Both the position numbers and the translations under genes were made by a program. A DNA stretch of 12,851 nucleotides. Source: Betaproteobacteria bacterium RIFCSPLOWO2_02_FULL_62_17 (GTDB lineage: Bacteria > Pseudomonadota > Gammaproteobacteria > Burkholderiales > SG8-39). Under the pieces are notes generated by a model that was given only the letters and a program-made list of their open reading frames with translations, was not told where the DNA came from and did no database searches. Below, piece by piece: positions 1 to 7,975 of the stretch. Positions within the stretch are counted from its first letter, which is position 1; every line of letters begins with the position of its first letter. The stretch covers positions 1 through 12,851 of the forward strand of contig MEQV01000121.1 of NCBI GenBank assembly GCA_001770355.1, in the 5' to 3' direction.

Positions 1-1065
1 TCCATAAACGGAATCAAGCGAGATCCCCCCGACACGTCGATACAGATTACGCGCCAGCCTTTTGACGATACTGCTCTCGGGCAACCTAACAAGACGCCTG
101 ACGATCGGGACGATGGTGGACATCGACAGGGTTACTGTCGGTTCCTCGAGGATATTCGATAGCAGCGCCGGCGCTACAAGCATTCTGTAACACCTGATGA
201 CGCAATCCCTGGCCTCGTCTTCGGATATGCCATCGGACGCCGCAAGGAAGGCCGAAGTGACGTTCGCGAATTTCGTGAAATCCTCTGACCACGATTCCAC
301 CAACATGCGCCCGAACCAGTCTCCAAATCTCTGCGCATGAGTTCCTCCACTGCTAGCTGGCGAGTTGGCTTGGCGGGCAAGGTACAGTGTATCCAGGCGC
401 TTTGCCTTACCCGCAATCGCGGTGAGGAAGCACACCACCTGTTCGAATATGAACAGGTCCTTCGGGCCGATGTCTCGAACGATCTCGAAATGTTTTCTCG
501 CTTCCTCTGTTATTTTGACATCGTAAAAAAAAGTGTCGGCAGTGCTGACTGCTTGGGACTGCATGCGCTCTCTGGCGCAATCGCCGTCGATGGACTTGGT
601 CTCGCGCGTGCATTTCCAATCGGCGTTCTTTCCGTATAACAGGCCTTCCCCTCCACTGGAAGACGATGAATGAAGCCAGAATATCGCGCCTTGACCTCCG
701 CAGGTAACATAGTCGGGATTGTCGGACAGGAATCGCACCGCTTCGGCCAACGCGCCTGCGAAGAAGAAGTCGTCGTTGTCCGCCATGACGACATACCGAG
801 TCCTTACTAGCCCGAGTGCGCCTGCAATCTTCGCGTAGTAGTCCGGGTAGCTTTGGTCGGGCGGGTAGCGGACATATTCATAATTCACGTTCGGGAACTT
901 CGTTTTGTCCGACAGCAGCACGCTCGCTCCATCGTCGGTCCCGCCGTCAGCTATCAGCACCTTGAACGGGAAGCGGGTCTCGTCGGCATAGCTCATCCAA
1001 CGTGACGTGAACGGGACTCTGTCCTTCAATGTCAGCAGAATGGTCAAATCTTCAAAAACACTCAT
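1..1065 (-). CDS. Glycosyltransferase, GT-A/GT2-like (3' end beyond left edge)
   Basis: The reading frame is open from an ATG at 1065 to the left edge, giving 355 residues without a stop, so the C-terminus is missing. The N-terminus has the alternating hydrophobic/charged pattern of a nucleotide-sugar-binding GT-A fold: LTILLTLKDR at about residues 7-16, then KVLIADGGTDDG at 35-46. A DxD-like metal-binding motif lies at 96-98 in MADNDDFF. GT-A enzymes of this kind transfer a sugar from an activated nucleotide donor onto a growing lipid-linked glycan at the inner face of the cytoplasmic membrane. The donor and acceptor cannot be read from sequence. The start overlaps the end of the upstream methyltransferase by 14 bp, and no good Shine-Dalgarno is visible, so translational coupling is likely. 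An 8-nt poly-T coding tract (525-532) encodes part of Thr178-Tyr181. Family assignment as a glycosyltransferase is fairly safe; a specific role is not. Confidence 0.8.
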   Translation of the reverse strand, partial: MSVFEDLTILLTLKDRVPFTSRWMSYADETRFPFKVLIADGGTDDGASVLLSDKTKFPNVNYEYVRYPPDQSYPDYYAKIAGALGLVRTRYVVMADNDDFFFAGALAEAVRFLSDNPDYVTCGGQGAIFWLHSSSSSGGEGLLYGKNADWKCTRETKSIDGDCARERMQSQAVSTADTFFYDVKITEEARKHFEIVRDIGPKDLFIFEQVVCFLTAIAGKAKRLDTLYLARQANSPASSGGTHAQRFGDWFGRMLVESWSEDFTKFANVTSAFLAASDGISEDEARDCVIRCYRMLVAPALLSNILEEPTVTLSMSTIVPIVRRLVRLPESSIVKRLARNLYRRVGGISLDSVYG

Positions 1066-1825
1066 GGGGACGGCAGTTCTTTCTGGGCGCCGTTCGTACC
1101 GCGATGGTCAGCGACGGATATGGCGCCAGGACGACGAAGTTCCAGTCCGGATAGGCGCGACGAATTTCATCAATTGCCGGGACGATCGGGGGTTTGCGGT
1201 ATTTCACCATCCACTCGACCTGATCCCGGTCGGCGCTACCTCCTTCCATGAGGATGACCTGGCTCACCTTGCTCGCCCAATGCTTAAACATGAAGCGGTA
1301 GGTATCGCCGTCATTGGACAGGTCCACGTGCAAGTAATCGAGATCCTTGTGGCGATCATAAGCCGGGAACGCGTCGGCCTTCGTGATCCCGGACCATTTC
1401 TCGAGCCTGCACGCCCTAATGTAATTCTCGACATCCTTTTGCTGCGCGTGACGATAGGGATAGTCCTCGAACAGGTCGATTCCCCGGATGCTTCCAACGC
1501 CGTTGTCCCGTAGCGCGGCTGCTACAGCCAGGAGACTGAAGCCATGGAGAACCCCGAGTTCGACGCAGCGCCTGGGCTTGATTGCACGGATCAGGGCATA
1601 GAAAAAATGGCCATAGCCTTCGTTCTTGTATGTCGAGTGCACTGCCTCAACGCGTTCCTGCCCCTTATAAAAGGGTCTGTTTGGATTGGAGGGCAGGTAA
1701 TTGCTAAGGGCCTCGAGTGCCTTGCAGGGCTCCATGAGCGTTGTGAAACTGCAATCCCGCCACAAGGGTGTGTGAGCAGGAACATCAAGGCGTTCGCTAT
1801 CAAACGAATCGCGAAGCAGCAGCAT
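1052..1825 (-). CDS. Class I SAM-dependent methyltransferase (Methyltransf_24-like)
   Basis: This gene encodes 257 residues. The SAM-binding motif I is VELGVLHGFSL at about residues 88-98. It is followed by an acidic strand-2 motif, GIDLFED at 115-121, and then LDYLHVDLSNDG at 162-173 and VILMEGG at 190-196. This spacing is that of a Rossmann-fold methyltransferase of the type found in cell-envelope glycan clusters, where such enzymes methylate sugars or side groups using S-adenosylmethionine. The protein has no signal peptide or membrane segment, so it should be cytoplasmic. Its 3' end overlaps the glycosyltransferase start by 14 bp, and the two genes probably share a transcript and a substrate. 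The start at 1825 has only a weak purine stretch upstream. The acceptor is unknown, and a non-sugar acceptor cannot be excluded. Confidence 0.75.
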   Translation of the reverse strand: MLLLRDSFDSERLDVPAHTPLWRDCSFTTLMEPCKALEALSNYLPSNPNRPFYKGQERVEAVHSTYKNEGYGHFFYALIRAIKPRRCVELGVLHGFSLLAVAAALRDNGVGSIRGIDLFEDYPYRHAQQKDVENYIRACRLEKWSGITKADAFPAYDRHKDLDYLHVDLSNDGDTYRFMFKHWASKVSQVILMEGGSADRDQVEWMVKYRKPPIVPAIDEIRRAYPDWNFVVLAPYPSLTIAVRTAPRKNCRPHECF

Positions 1826-2150
1826 TATTTTGTCCGATCGAGTTCATTTATAGACTAATGCTTCTACCGACGCTTCATTGGACAAAAATCCATGTATACA
1901 ATAAACACTTCTCTTGTCGTTTTTCATAGCGTCTTTAATACCAGCTTGGTGCGAATCATGTAAATAAAGTGGTGAAATTGTAACCGCTGCAGGGGGATCA
2001 ATTTCGTCGATGCACGCGTTCCCGGAGCGAAAATCGATAATAACCGGCTTGCGTCACAGTTGAATAAGACCGCAGAAATGACCAGATAAGAACTACGACT
2101 GCGGAATACAGGAGCAAGGTTACAACGTTCGAACTGCGCGACCGAGAACT
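1826..2150. other. Divergent intergenic region between the two arms of the polysaccharide locus
   Basis: These 325 bp separate the minus-strand methyltransferase from the plus-strand VpsP-like gene and must carry promoters for both directions. The part at about 1840-2000 is visibly more AT-rich than the flanking genes. A TATAAA-like hexamer reads toward the methyltransferase about 20-30 bp before its start (near 1848-1853), without a convincing -35. I saw no convincing sigma-54 element, no structured RNA and no additional ORF. Confidence 0.5.
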
Positions 2151-2930
2151 ATGAATCAAAACCGATTAAGACCGAAACAAAACACCGCGATGCATGCAAA
2201 TGTTCCAGTGGCACAACACAGGGGGGTGATGTGGGCTTGCATGGCACTCTTAGTGTGCCTTGGCTTGGTCGCGATACAGTCCGTCAGGATGGGCGTCGCC
2301 GGCCTCATCGTGGAACTGGCGCAAACCGAGGTCAACCGCTGGGCGGCGACGCCGGCGCGACGCGGACTTGGCGAACTCAATCGCGTGGCGGGCTACTTCT
2401 CGGACAGCCTTGGAATAATCGCCGACAATCCCTGGGCCCTGGAGGGGCTCGGCGCGCTGGATCTGGCCAGGGTGCGCGTGTCGGGGACGCCTGCCGAGGC
2501 CGTCGCGTTTACTCGGGATGCGCACCTGCGGTTTCGCCGTGCATTGCAGCAACGACCCACCTCGCCGTTTCTGTGGGCGAATATCGCCCGTTCCAAGCTG
2601 CTGCTCGATGAAATAGACGAAGAATTTTTCAAGGCCATGCGCCATGCCGATGAATTGGGACGCTGGGAGCCGGCCAGCCAGCAGACCGTCCTGTTTGCGG
2701 GGCTCGCCGCCTGGGGGAAACTGGATCCCGGCCTTCAGCAGGCTATGACCGGGATCCTCCGGCGCGGCTCGCTGCGCAACGCCCCGAAATTGTATGAAAT
2801 TGTTAAAAGTTACCGGCGATTCGACTTGGTATGTGGCATTGGCGAATATAATTTGATTGCGGGTCCGGATTGCCGGCGTCTCGAAGGAGGCGCCAAGTCC
2901 GGCCGGCGCATGAACAAGGGCAATCGCTGA
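2151..2930 (+). CDS. VpsP-like membrane-anchored polysaccharide biosynthesis protein
   Basis: This gene encodes 259 residues with one hydrophobic segment at about 28-50. That segment is preceded by a basic/polar N-terminus, as in a type II membrane anchor with the rest in the periplasm. The remainder is helical and TPR-like: NPWALEGLGALDLAR at 93-107, RRALQQRPTSPFLWANIAR at 129-147 and GRWEPASQQTVLFAGLAAW at 170-188. This pattern (Pro-rich turn, 'WxxxAR', then 'EPxxQ...GLAAW') matches my memory of the VpsP family found in exopolysaccharide clusters of Vibrio and betaproteobacteria, whose molecular role is undefined. The genes that follow support it: a FecR-like protein overlapping its stop, then a Wzy-like gene. 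The ATG at 2151 has a poor ribosome site. An alternative ATG at 2229 has a G-rich stretch just upstream and would leave a shorter protein starting at the membrane segment. Confidence 0.6.
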   Translation: MNQNRLRPKQNTAMHANVPVAQHRGVMWACMALLVCLGLVAIQSVRMGVAGLIVELAQTEVNRWAATPARRGLGELNRVAGYFSDSLGIIADNPWALEGLGALDLARVRVSGTPAEAVAFTRDAHLRFRRALQQRPTSPFLWANIARSKLLLDEIDEEFFKAMRHADELGRWEPASQQTVLFAGLAAWGKLDPGLQQAMTGILRRGSLRNAPKLYEIVKSYRRFDLVCGIGEYNLIAGPDCRRLEGGAKSGRRMNKGNR

Positions 2931-3802
2931 TGCTTACCAAAGATGCTTCGCGTTCGCTGCGGGCGCTCGTTGCGGCCGGGCTGGTTCTGGTCCAGGCGGT
3001 GCTTCCCTGTGTCGTGTGGGCACAGGCGGCTGCCCCAAGTGCCGGCGCGGCGCCGGCGGCAGCGACGGCGTCCGGTTTCTTGAGTTCAGTCACCGGCGTT
3101 GTTTTCATTCGCAAGGCAAATGGCGAGCAGGTTGCCGCAAAACCCGGAGATGTATTCGAACCCGGGTCCACAATCGTTGCCGGCGCAAACGGCCAAGTGG
3201 GCCTGCTGTTCGCGGATGGCCAGATTATCGGTTTGAGCGCGAATTCCACATTGCGCGTCGACGCATATCGGTTCGACGCAAGCGACATCAAGGCAAGCAG
3301 GGCCGCTATCGTGCTGGTTAGCGGCGCCATGACCGTGGTAACCGGAGTGATCGGCAATGAGAACCCGCAGGGTCTGAGCATTGCGGCGGGAAATATGACA
3401 TTAAGCGTTGCCGGCAAGGACGCCACGGCGTTCGGCATCGAAGTGAATGCCGCGACCCAGGCCGGCTCTGTCGCGGTGACGGTCGGGGCACTTTTGATAC
3501 GCACTCCTGCCGGGCCGGCGATCACAGTCGGGGCGGAGCAGTTTGTACGCTTGCAAGCCGGGGTTGCCACGGCGCCGCCGCAGCCGCTTTCCGCGGCTCC
3601 CGCGGCTTTGCAGGCTTTGGCGGGTCTGGCTCGATCGTTTGCGCAGGCGGAAACTGCGCCGGTGGATGTTCAGGCTGCGGCAATCAAGCTCGCGCTGGCG
3701 AACTTGCCGCCTGCGGCGGCGGGGCCCGCCGGGACCACGCCGGTATTCCTTCCTCCGGTCACACCAGGGGCGGCCGGAGGCTGCGTCGGTAGTCCTTGCT
3801 AG
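2930..3802 (+). CDS. Secreted FecR-domain protein of the polysaccharide cluster
   Basis: The ATG at 2930 overlaps the stop of the preceding gene (TGATG), giving 290 residues. The frame stays open to 2870, but only this start gives a clean signal peptide: a basic n-region (residues 4-11), a hydrophobic core (12-29) and an AQA-type cleavage site at about 31-33. The mature protein has an Ala/Pro linker and then a FecR-like beta-rich domain at about 50-208, with GVVFIRKANGEQVAAKPGD (56-74), GSTIVAGANGQVGLLFADGQ (79-98) and LRVDAYRFD (108-116). The C-terminal 80 residues are Ala/Pro-rich and end in GGCVGSPC, with two cysteines. Classical FecR relays siderophore signals to a sigma factor, but no FecI-like or receptor gene is present. 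Secreted FecR-domain proteins without a sigma factor recur in exopolysaccharide clusters, and their role is unknown. It is probably periplasmic, acting with the VpsP-like protein. Confidence 0.7.
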   Translation: MLTKDASRSLRALVAAGLVLVQAVLPCVVWAQAAAPSAGAAPAAATASGFLSSVTGVVFIRKANGEQVAAKPGDVFEPGSTIVAGANGQVGLLFADGQIIGLSANSTLRVDAYRFDASDIKASRAAIVLVSGAMTVVTGVIGNENPQGLSIAAGNMTLSVAGKDATAFGIEVNAATQAGSVAVTVGALLIRTPAGPAITVGAEQFVRLQAGVATAPPQPLSAAPAALQALAGLARSFAQAETAPVDVQAAAIKLALANLPPAAAGPAGTTPVFLPPVTPGAAGGCVGSPC

Positions 3803-3854
3803 CGGGACGCAAACGCCGTAATTCACCCAGCGCTGTCCGCCGTAGCGGTCCCGC
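3802..3854 (+). repeat. Inverted repeat in the fecR-like/wzy-like intercistronic gap
   Basis: GCGGGAC at 3802-3808 is the exact reverse complement of GTCCCGC at 3848-3854, with 39 nt between the arms. The right arm ends 6 nt before the GTG start of the polymerase gene, where a ribosome site would be expected. No T-run follows, so it is not a typical intrinsic terminator. It could affect translation or RNA stability, or be chance in GC-rich DNA. Confidence 0.35.
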
Positions 3855-3860
3855 CAAGCC

Positions 3861-5243
3861 GTGACTGTGGACTACCAATCGGATGGCAGCCGCTGGATTT
3901 ACGCGCTCTATCTGATTCTGATTGTCTGGGTGCCCATTCCGCTGGGCAGCAATCGGGCGTGGTCCGCGGCGGTTCTCGAAGTCTGGATCCTGCTGCTCTC
4001 AATGGCCTGGCTGGCGGGCTTCACGCGCGGCAGGTATTTCTGTGGTCCGATACTGCGTGATGCGTGGCCGGTGCTGCTGTGCGCGCTGGCCTGGCTTGGC
4101 TACGTGTGGCTGCAGTTGCTCCCGATGCCGATCGAAATTCTGTCCTGGCTTTCACCGGAGGCGGCGCGTTGGCACAATGCGGCAGCGCTTCCGGGCATGC
4201 TCGCCGCGGCGCCACTGACCCTCGATCGTTATGCAACGCTCGATGCCGCCTGCAAAAGCACTGCGTATGTGGCGTTTTTCACCTTGAGTCTGGTGCTGCT
4301 GCAAAATCGTGACCGGATTCGCATCGCGACCTATGCGTTGATTCTGTCCGGGGTTGTGCAGGCTCTCTACGGCGCTTTCTTCAGCCTGCAAAGTCCCTGG
4401 GCGCCGGCGAGCGGCACATTCGTCAATCGCAATCATTACGCGGCTTACCTGGTGATGTCGCTTTCGGTCGGGATTGGCGTGCTCATTGCGAGCCTTTCGG
4501 GCGCAAAGAACCATAGCTGGGGCCAGTTTTTCCGGAATCTGATTCGATGGATCATCACCCCGAAGATGGGGCTGCGGCTATTGCTCGTGACGATGGTCAT
4601 CGCACTGGTGCTGTCGCGCTCAAGAATGGGAAACAGCGCTTTTTTCATCAGCTTGTTTGTCACCGGCGTGATCGGCCTGGTGCTTTCGAGGCGGGCGACG
4701 AAGTCGATGGTCGTCCTGATCGTCAGCCTGATCGCGATCGATGTGGCGATTGTCGGAACCTACTTCGGCACCCAACAGGTCGTGGAAAGAATCGGCGAGA
4801 CGACGCTGCAATCCGAAGATCGCGACGAGGTCGCGGGCTACGCCCTCAACATGTGGAAGGACTACCCGGTATTCGGATCGGGCCTGGGTTCGTTCCCGGT
4901 CGTGTTTCCGCGCTACAGCGCGGACGGTACCGCGGCGTCCTATACCCATGCGCACAACGACTATGTTGAATTTGGCGCCGAAGCCGGTCTGGTCGGCCTG
5001 TCGTTGCTGGGACTGATGGTGCTGATGTCGTTTGCGGCCGCGCTGCGCGCCCAATATCTGCGCCGGGACCCGGTCATGCGGGGAGTGTCGTTCGCCGCCA
5101 TGATGGGCATCCTGGCGCTGATGATCCACAGTTCGGTGGATTTCAATCTTCAGATTCCGGCGAATGCGCTGACATTCATGTTGCTGCTGGCATTCGCCTG
5201 GATATCGCTGTTTCATGCGCATGCGCAAGACCGCGCGGCATGA
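3861..5243 (+). CDS. O-antigen ligase / Wzy-type polymerase family membrane protein
   Basis: This gene encodes 460 residues with about ten to twelve predicted hydrophobic segments, for example 13-28, 40-54, 68-86, 134-147, 158-174, 194-211, 238-251, 259-275, 282-300, 375-393, 408-422 and 436-451. The family features are a conserved FVNRNHYAAYL (187-197), an SRSRMG motif after a membrane helix (252-257), and a large loop containing the WKDYPVFGSGLGSFP stretch (332-346) and THAHNDYVEFGAEAGLVGL (362-380), followed by SSVDFNLQIPAN (424-435). This is the Wzy_C/O-antigen ligase superfamily, which joins lipid-linked repeat units or attaches polymer to an acceptor at the periplasmic side of the inner membrane. 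Polymerase and ligase cannot be told apart from sequence, but the cluster context favours an exopolysaccharide polymerase. The start is a GTG with no recognisable Shine-Dalgarno, and a second GTG lies two codons later. A 58-bp gap with an inverted repeat precedes it. Confidence 0.85.
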   Translation: MTVDYQSDGSRWIYALYLILIVWVPIPLGSNRAWSAAVLEVWILLLSMAWLAGFTRGRYFCGPILRDAWPVLLCALAWLGYVWLQLLPMPIEILSWLSPEAARWHNAAALPGMLAAAPLTLDRYATLDAACKSTAYVAFFTLSLVLLQNRDRIRIATYALILSGVVQALYGAFFSLQSPWAPASGTFVNRNHYAAYLVMSLSVGIGVLIASLSGAKNHSWGQFFRNLIRWIITPKMGLRLLLVTMVIALVLSRSRMGNSAFFISLFVTGVIGLVLSRRATKSMVVLIVSLIAIDVAIVGTYFGTQQVVERIGETTLQSEDRDEVAGYALNMWKDYPVFGSGLGSFPVVFPRYSADGTAASYTHAHNDYVEFGAEAGLVGLSLLGLMVLMSFAAALRAQYLRRDPVMRGVSFAAMMGILALMIHSSVDFNLQIPANALTFMLLLAFAWISLFHAHAQDRAA

Positions 5244-5264
5244 TGCAATAGTGGTGCCGGGTGC

Positions 5265-7598
5265 TCAGGAATCGACCCGCGCTTGACTTCTCCGGTCCGC
5301 ACCGCGCGCCACGAGCTTGATCTGTGCGACTTGGCCGCTCGGCCGTTCCTGATAGCCGTAGTTGCGGTAGTAATACTCGGTGCCGAAACTGCTGTAATCA
5401 CCGTAGTACCGGTGCGCTTTTTCAACGTCGAAGTAGTTCAGCACCGCGCCAATGACGGGGGCGCCAACGCGACGCAGCTTGATGAGACTGTGTCGTGCCA
5501 GCGGATAAGGCGTGCTGTCCGCTTTGACCACGAACAGGACGCCGGTTGCGAAACGGGACAGCACCATCGCGTCGCTCACCAGCTCTACGGGCGGGCTGTC
5601 GACGATGATGACTTCGAACATGGCTTTTAACGACGCCATCGCGTCCGCAAAACGCTGCGACGAGAGCATCTCGAGCGGGTTGAGGGGCACCTTGCCCGAC
5701 TGCAGCACGAACAGCCCCGAATCTCCCACCGGATAGACGCACTGCTCGATGCTCATGTCGCCCGACACAAACTCGGAAAGGCCGGGGTGACCGTTCTCCA
5801 GCTTCAGCGCTCGCACAATCTTGGGCCTGCGCATGTCGGCTTCGATCAGCAGGGTCTTCTTGACCTGCGCAAAGGCGAATCCGAGATTGCAGGCAAGCGT
5901 GGTTTTGCCCTCGCTGGGAACCGAGGCGGTGATGAGCACCGTCTTTTGGTTTGCGTCCAGCGTGGAAAGCTGCACATCGCTGCGTATGGTGCGGATGCCT
6001 TCAGAGAAGGTGTTGGAATTATTGTCCAGGACGATGCGCTCAAGCGGCGCGTCCGGCGTGGACTTCATGATAGGCAATACACCGACCGTTTTGATCTCGA
6101 GCCGGGATTCGAGATCCAGACCGGTCTTGATTCCGTTGTCGAGCAAGGTCAGGAACAGCGCGATCGCCACCCCGGCAAACAAGGCCCCGAGCATCGACAG
6201 CATCACGATGCGGTTTCTATCCGGCCCCGACGGTCCCGACGGCGTGCGCGCCAGATCGATAATGCGCGCGATCGGCTGCTGGACGTCGCCGATACGGACT
6301 TCATGGGAGCGCTGGACAAACGCCTCGTACAGGCGCCGGTTGGATTCCACAATGCGCTCGAGTCTCGCCAGGGGAAACTCGGTGCGGTTGAAATTCTGCG
6401 CGTCGACCGTCGCACGCGAGTGGGATTGCGCCGCGGCCGCTTCATTGGCTTTGGCAATTTCGAATTCCTTGGCTACCGTCTCGGCTACCGCGCTGATCTG
6501 GCGGCGAACCGCGTCCCGCGCCTGCTTGAGGTTGGATTGCACGGCGATGATCCGCGGGTGCTCGGGGCCGTACCGCTTGGATGCCTCGACGGCCTGCCTT
6601 TCCGCTTCGGCCTCAGCTTCCTTGAGACGCTGCAGCTGCGGGTCCCTCTGCAGCACCGGCAGCGACTCCAGCGCGACGCCGGATTGCGCCCGCGCAGCGG
6701 CGCTTACCTGCTGGTAGAGCTGTTCAGCATCGGAACGTTTTTTGCGCGCTTCCTCCAGGGAATTTGTCACCACTTCCAGGCGGCGGGTGGCCTCGGAAAG
6801 CGTCAACCCTCGGTTGGCGACGAGCTTCTGGCTTTCCCGGAACTGCTGCAATTCGCGTTCCGACTCGGCAAGCTGGCTCTTGAGCTTGTCGGCTTGCTGG
6901 GAAAGAAAGGACATCGATTGCCGGGCCGCACCGGCGCGATCCTCCAGGTCCGCCACGATGTAGACCATCGACAGGGCGTTCGGGACGCGCTCCGCGAGAA
7001 CCGGGTCGCGCGAGTCGAAGTTCACCTTCACGAGTTGCGTATTGCGCGTCGGCGTAATCGATATGCCCGCCATCACCTGGGAAATCACGCCATCCCTGAT
7101 CCTGTCTTCACTGATTGCATTTGCGGAAGCGTCCGGCTGCGCATCCTTGCTCGCATCCGGCTTGAATCGTTCGAGCAGGGACGCTACCCATCCCTTTTCC
7201 GCCTGCTGCTGGCGCGGGTCGTATTTCGGGTGCGTGGTCAGATTGAGTACCCGCACCAGCCGTTCGGCATAGTCGCGGGACTTCATGATCTCGATTTGCG
7301 TCAGATAATAGTCGCGCGGCGTGCCGGCCATTGATTCCGCCAGATCTTCGGTCGTGATCGGGTTTTTCTTTCGGACCGGATCAAGCATCACCGTGGCGGT
7401 CCCCTTATATACCGGCGGGAGGCTGAACGCATAAATGGCCGCAAGCACGCCGACGGCGACGACCAGAAGGGCAATACCGACCCGGTGCCTGTTGATGGCG
7501 CGCCAGTAACGCACCAATTCTTGGGCCTGGCCATGTACCTCGGCCTTCGGGGGCGGCAGGAATAATTCTGCCGCAGGGAGATTAGTTCTTATGTCCAT
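5265..7598 (-). CDS. Wzz/GumC-type chain-length protein fused to BY-family tyrosine kinase
   Basis: This gene encodes 777 residues. The N-terminal Wzz-type part has a first membrane helix at about 40-60, a periplasmic region with long coiled coils (roughly 220-300 and 325-400, including the RYGPEHPRI motif at 342-350), a Pro-rich RTPSGPSGP stretch (451-459) and a second membrane helix at about 464-485. The cytoplasmic kinase domain has Walker A SVPSEGKTT (559-567, Lys565), Walker A' LLIEADMRRP (583-592) and Walker B VIIVDSPP (663-670). A Tyr-rich tail holds eight tyrosines between 731 and 749, the usual autophosphorylation cluster. Such proteins control polymer length and export through cycles of tail phosphorylation and oligomerisation with an outer-membrane Wza-type channel. 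The first acidic residue of Walker A' is Glu586 rather than the usual Asp, a conservative change. The gene ends 21 bp from the end of the polymerase gene, on the opposite strand, so it is transcribed from its own promoter. Confidence 0.93.
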   Translation of the reverse strand: MDIRTNLPAAELFLPPPKAEVHGQAQELVRYWRAINRHRVGIALLVVAVGVLAAIYAFSLPPVYKGTATVMLDPVRKKNPITTEDLAESMAGTPRDYYLTQIEIMKSRDYAERLVRVLNLTTHPKYDPRQQQAEKGWVASLLERFKPDASKDAQPDASANAISEDRIRDGVISQVMAGISITPTRNTQLVKVNFDSRDPVLAERVPNALSMVYIVADLEDRAGAARQSMSFLSQQADKLKSQLAESERELQQFRESQKLVANRGLTLSEATRRLEVVTNSLEEARKKRSDAEQLYQQVSAAARAQSGVALESLPVLQRDPQLQRLKEAEAEAERQAVEASKRYGPEHPRIIAVQSNLKQARDAVRRQISAVAETVAKEFEIAKANEAAAAQSHSRATVDAQNFNRTEFPLARLERIVESNRRLYEAFVQRSHEVRIGDVQQPIARIIDLARTPSGPSGPDRNRIVMLSMLGALFAGVAIALFLTLLDNGIKTGLDLESRLEIKTVGVLPIMKSTPDAPLERIVLDNNSNTFSEGIRTIRSDVQLSTLDANQKTVLITASVPSEGKTTLACNLGFAFAQVKKTLLIEADMRRPKIVRALKLENGHPGLSEFVSGDMSIEQCVYPVGDSGLFVLQSGKVPLNPLEMLSSQRFADAMASLKAMFEVIIVDSPPVELVSDAMVLSRFATGVLFVVKADSTPYPLARHSLIKLRRVGAPVIGAVLNYFDVEKAHRYYGDYSSFGTEYYYRNYGYQERPSGQVAQIKLVARGADRRSQARVDS

Positions 7599-7631
7599 AG
7601 CATCATTCTACGTAAAAATACTTGTTTTATC

Positions 7632-7648
7632 TGTCAATCAATGTCAAT
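7632..7648 (-). promoter_or_regulatory. Tandem TGTCAAT motifs upstream of the BY-kinase gene
   Basis: TGTCAAT occurs at 7632-7638 and again at 7642-7648, exactly 10 bp (about one helical turn) apart, 34-50 bp upstream of the kinase start. Read on the minus strand each contains TTGACA, the sigma-70 -35 consensus. No good -10 hexamer sits at the standard distance, although AAGTAT lies 18 bp after the first TTGACA. The site could be a promoter, or a direct-repeat operator. This is inference from sequence alone. Confidence 0.3.
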
Positions 7649-7700
7649 AAAGACGATGCTTTTGGCGTGGAAGTACTTGAAAACGTGCATTTATGCGCAT

Positions 7701-7722
7701 TTGAGCCCAGATGCGCTCAAAA
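7701..7722. repeat. Short stem-loop TTTGAGC/GCTCAAA
   Basis: TTTGAGC (7701-7707) pairs perfectly with GCTCAAA (7716-7722) over an 8-nt loop. No T-run follows on either strand, so terminator function is doubtful. Confidence 0.3.
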
Positions 7723-7975
7723 GGCACCGTTTACACTGTTGACCATCGCGCGAAGTGCCTGAACCGCCGGTCCTGCGATGAGCGAAAGCCCGAAGCAACG
7801 GCCGAGTGCTGCAGCGACGACAACCGCTTGTAGGCAGTACAGGATTCCCCACGATCCTGATGTCCGGCACGCTGGCAGCGAGATTAATCTGTCAGCCGGT
7901 TCATGCGTCCAGGCTTGCTTGGAGCCTTCCTGGCGTGACACTGGGCACCCTATTGGAGAATGATTGATATACGGA

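Noticed and set aside
5787..7334. A 515-codon open frame on the plus strand opposite the BY-kinase
   Set aside because: It is antisense to a clear kinase gene, has a low-complexity Arg/Gly/Leu composition and no ribosome site; a compositional artefact.
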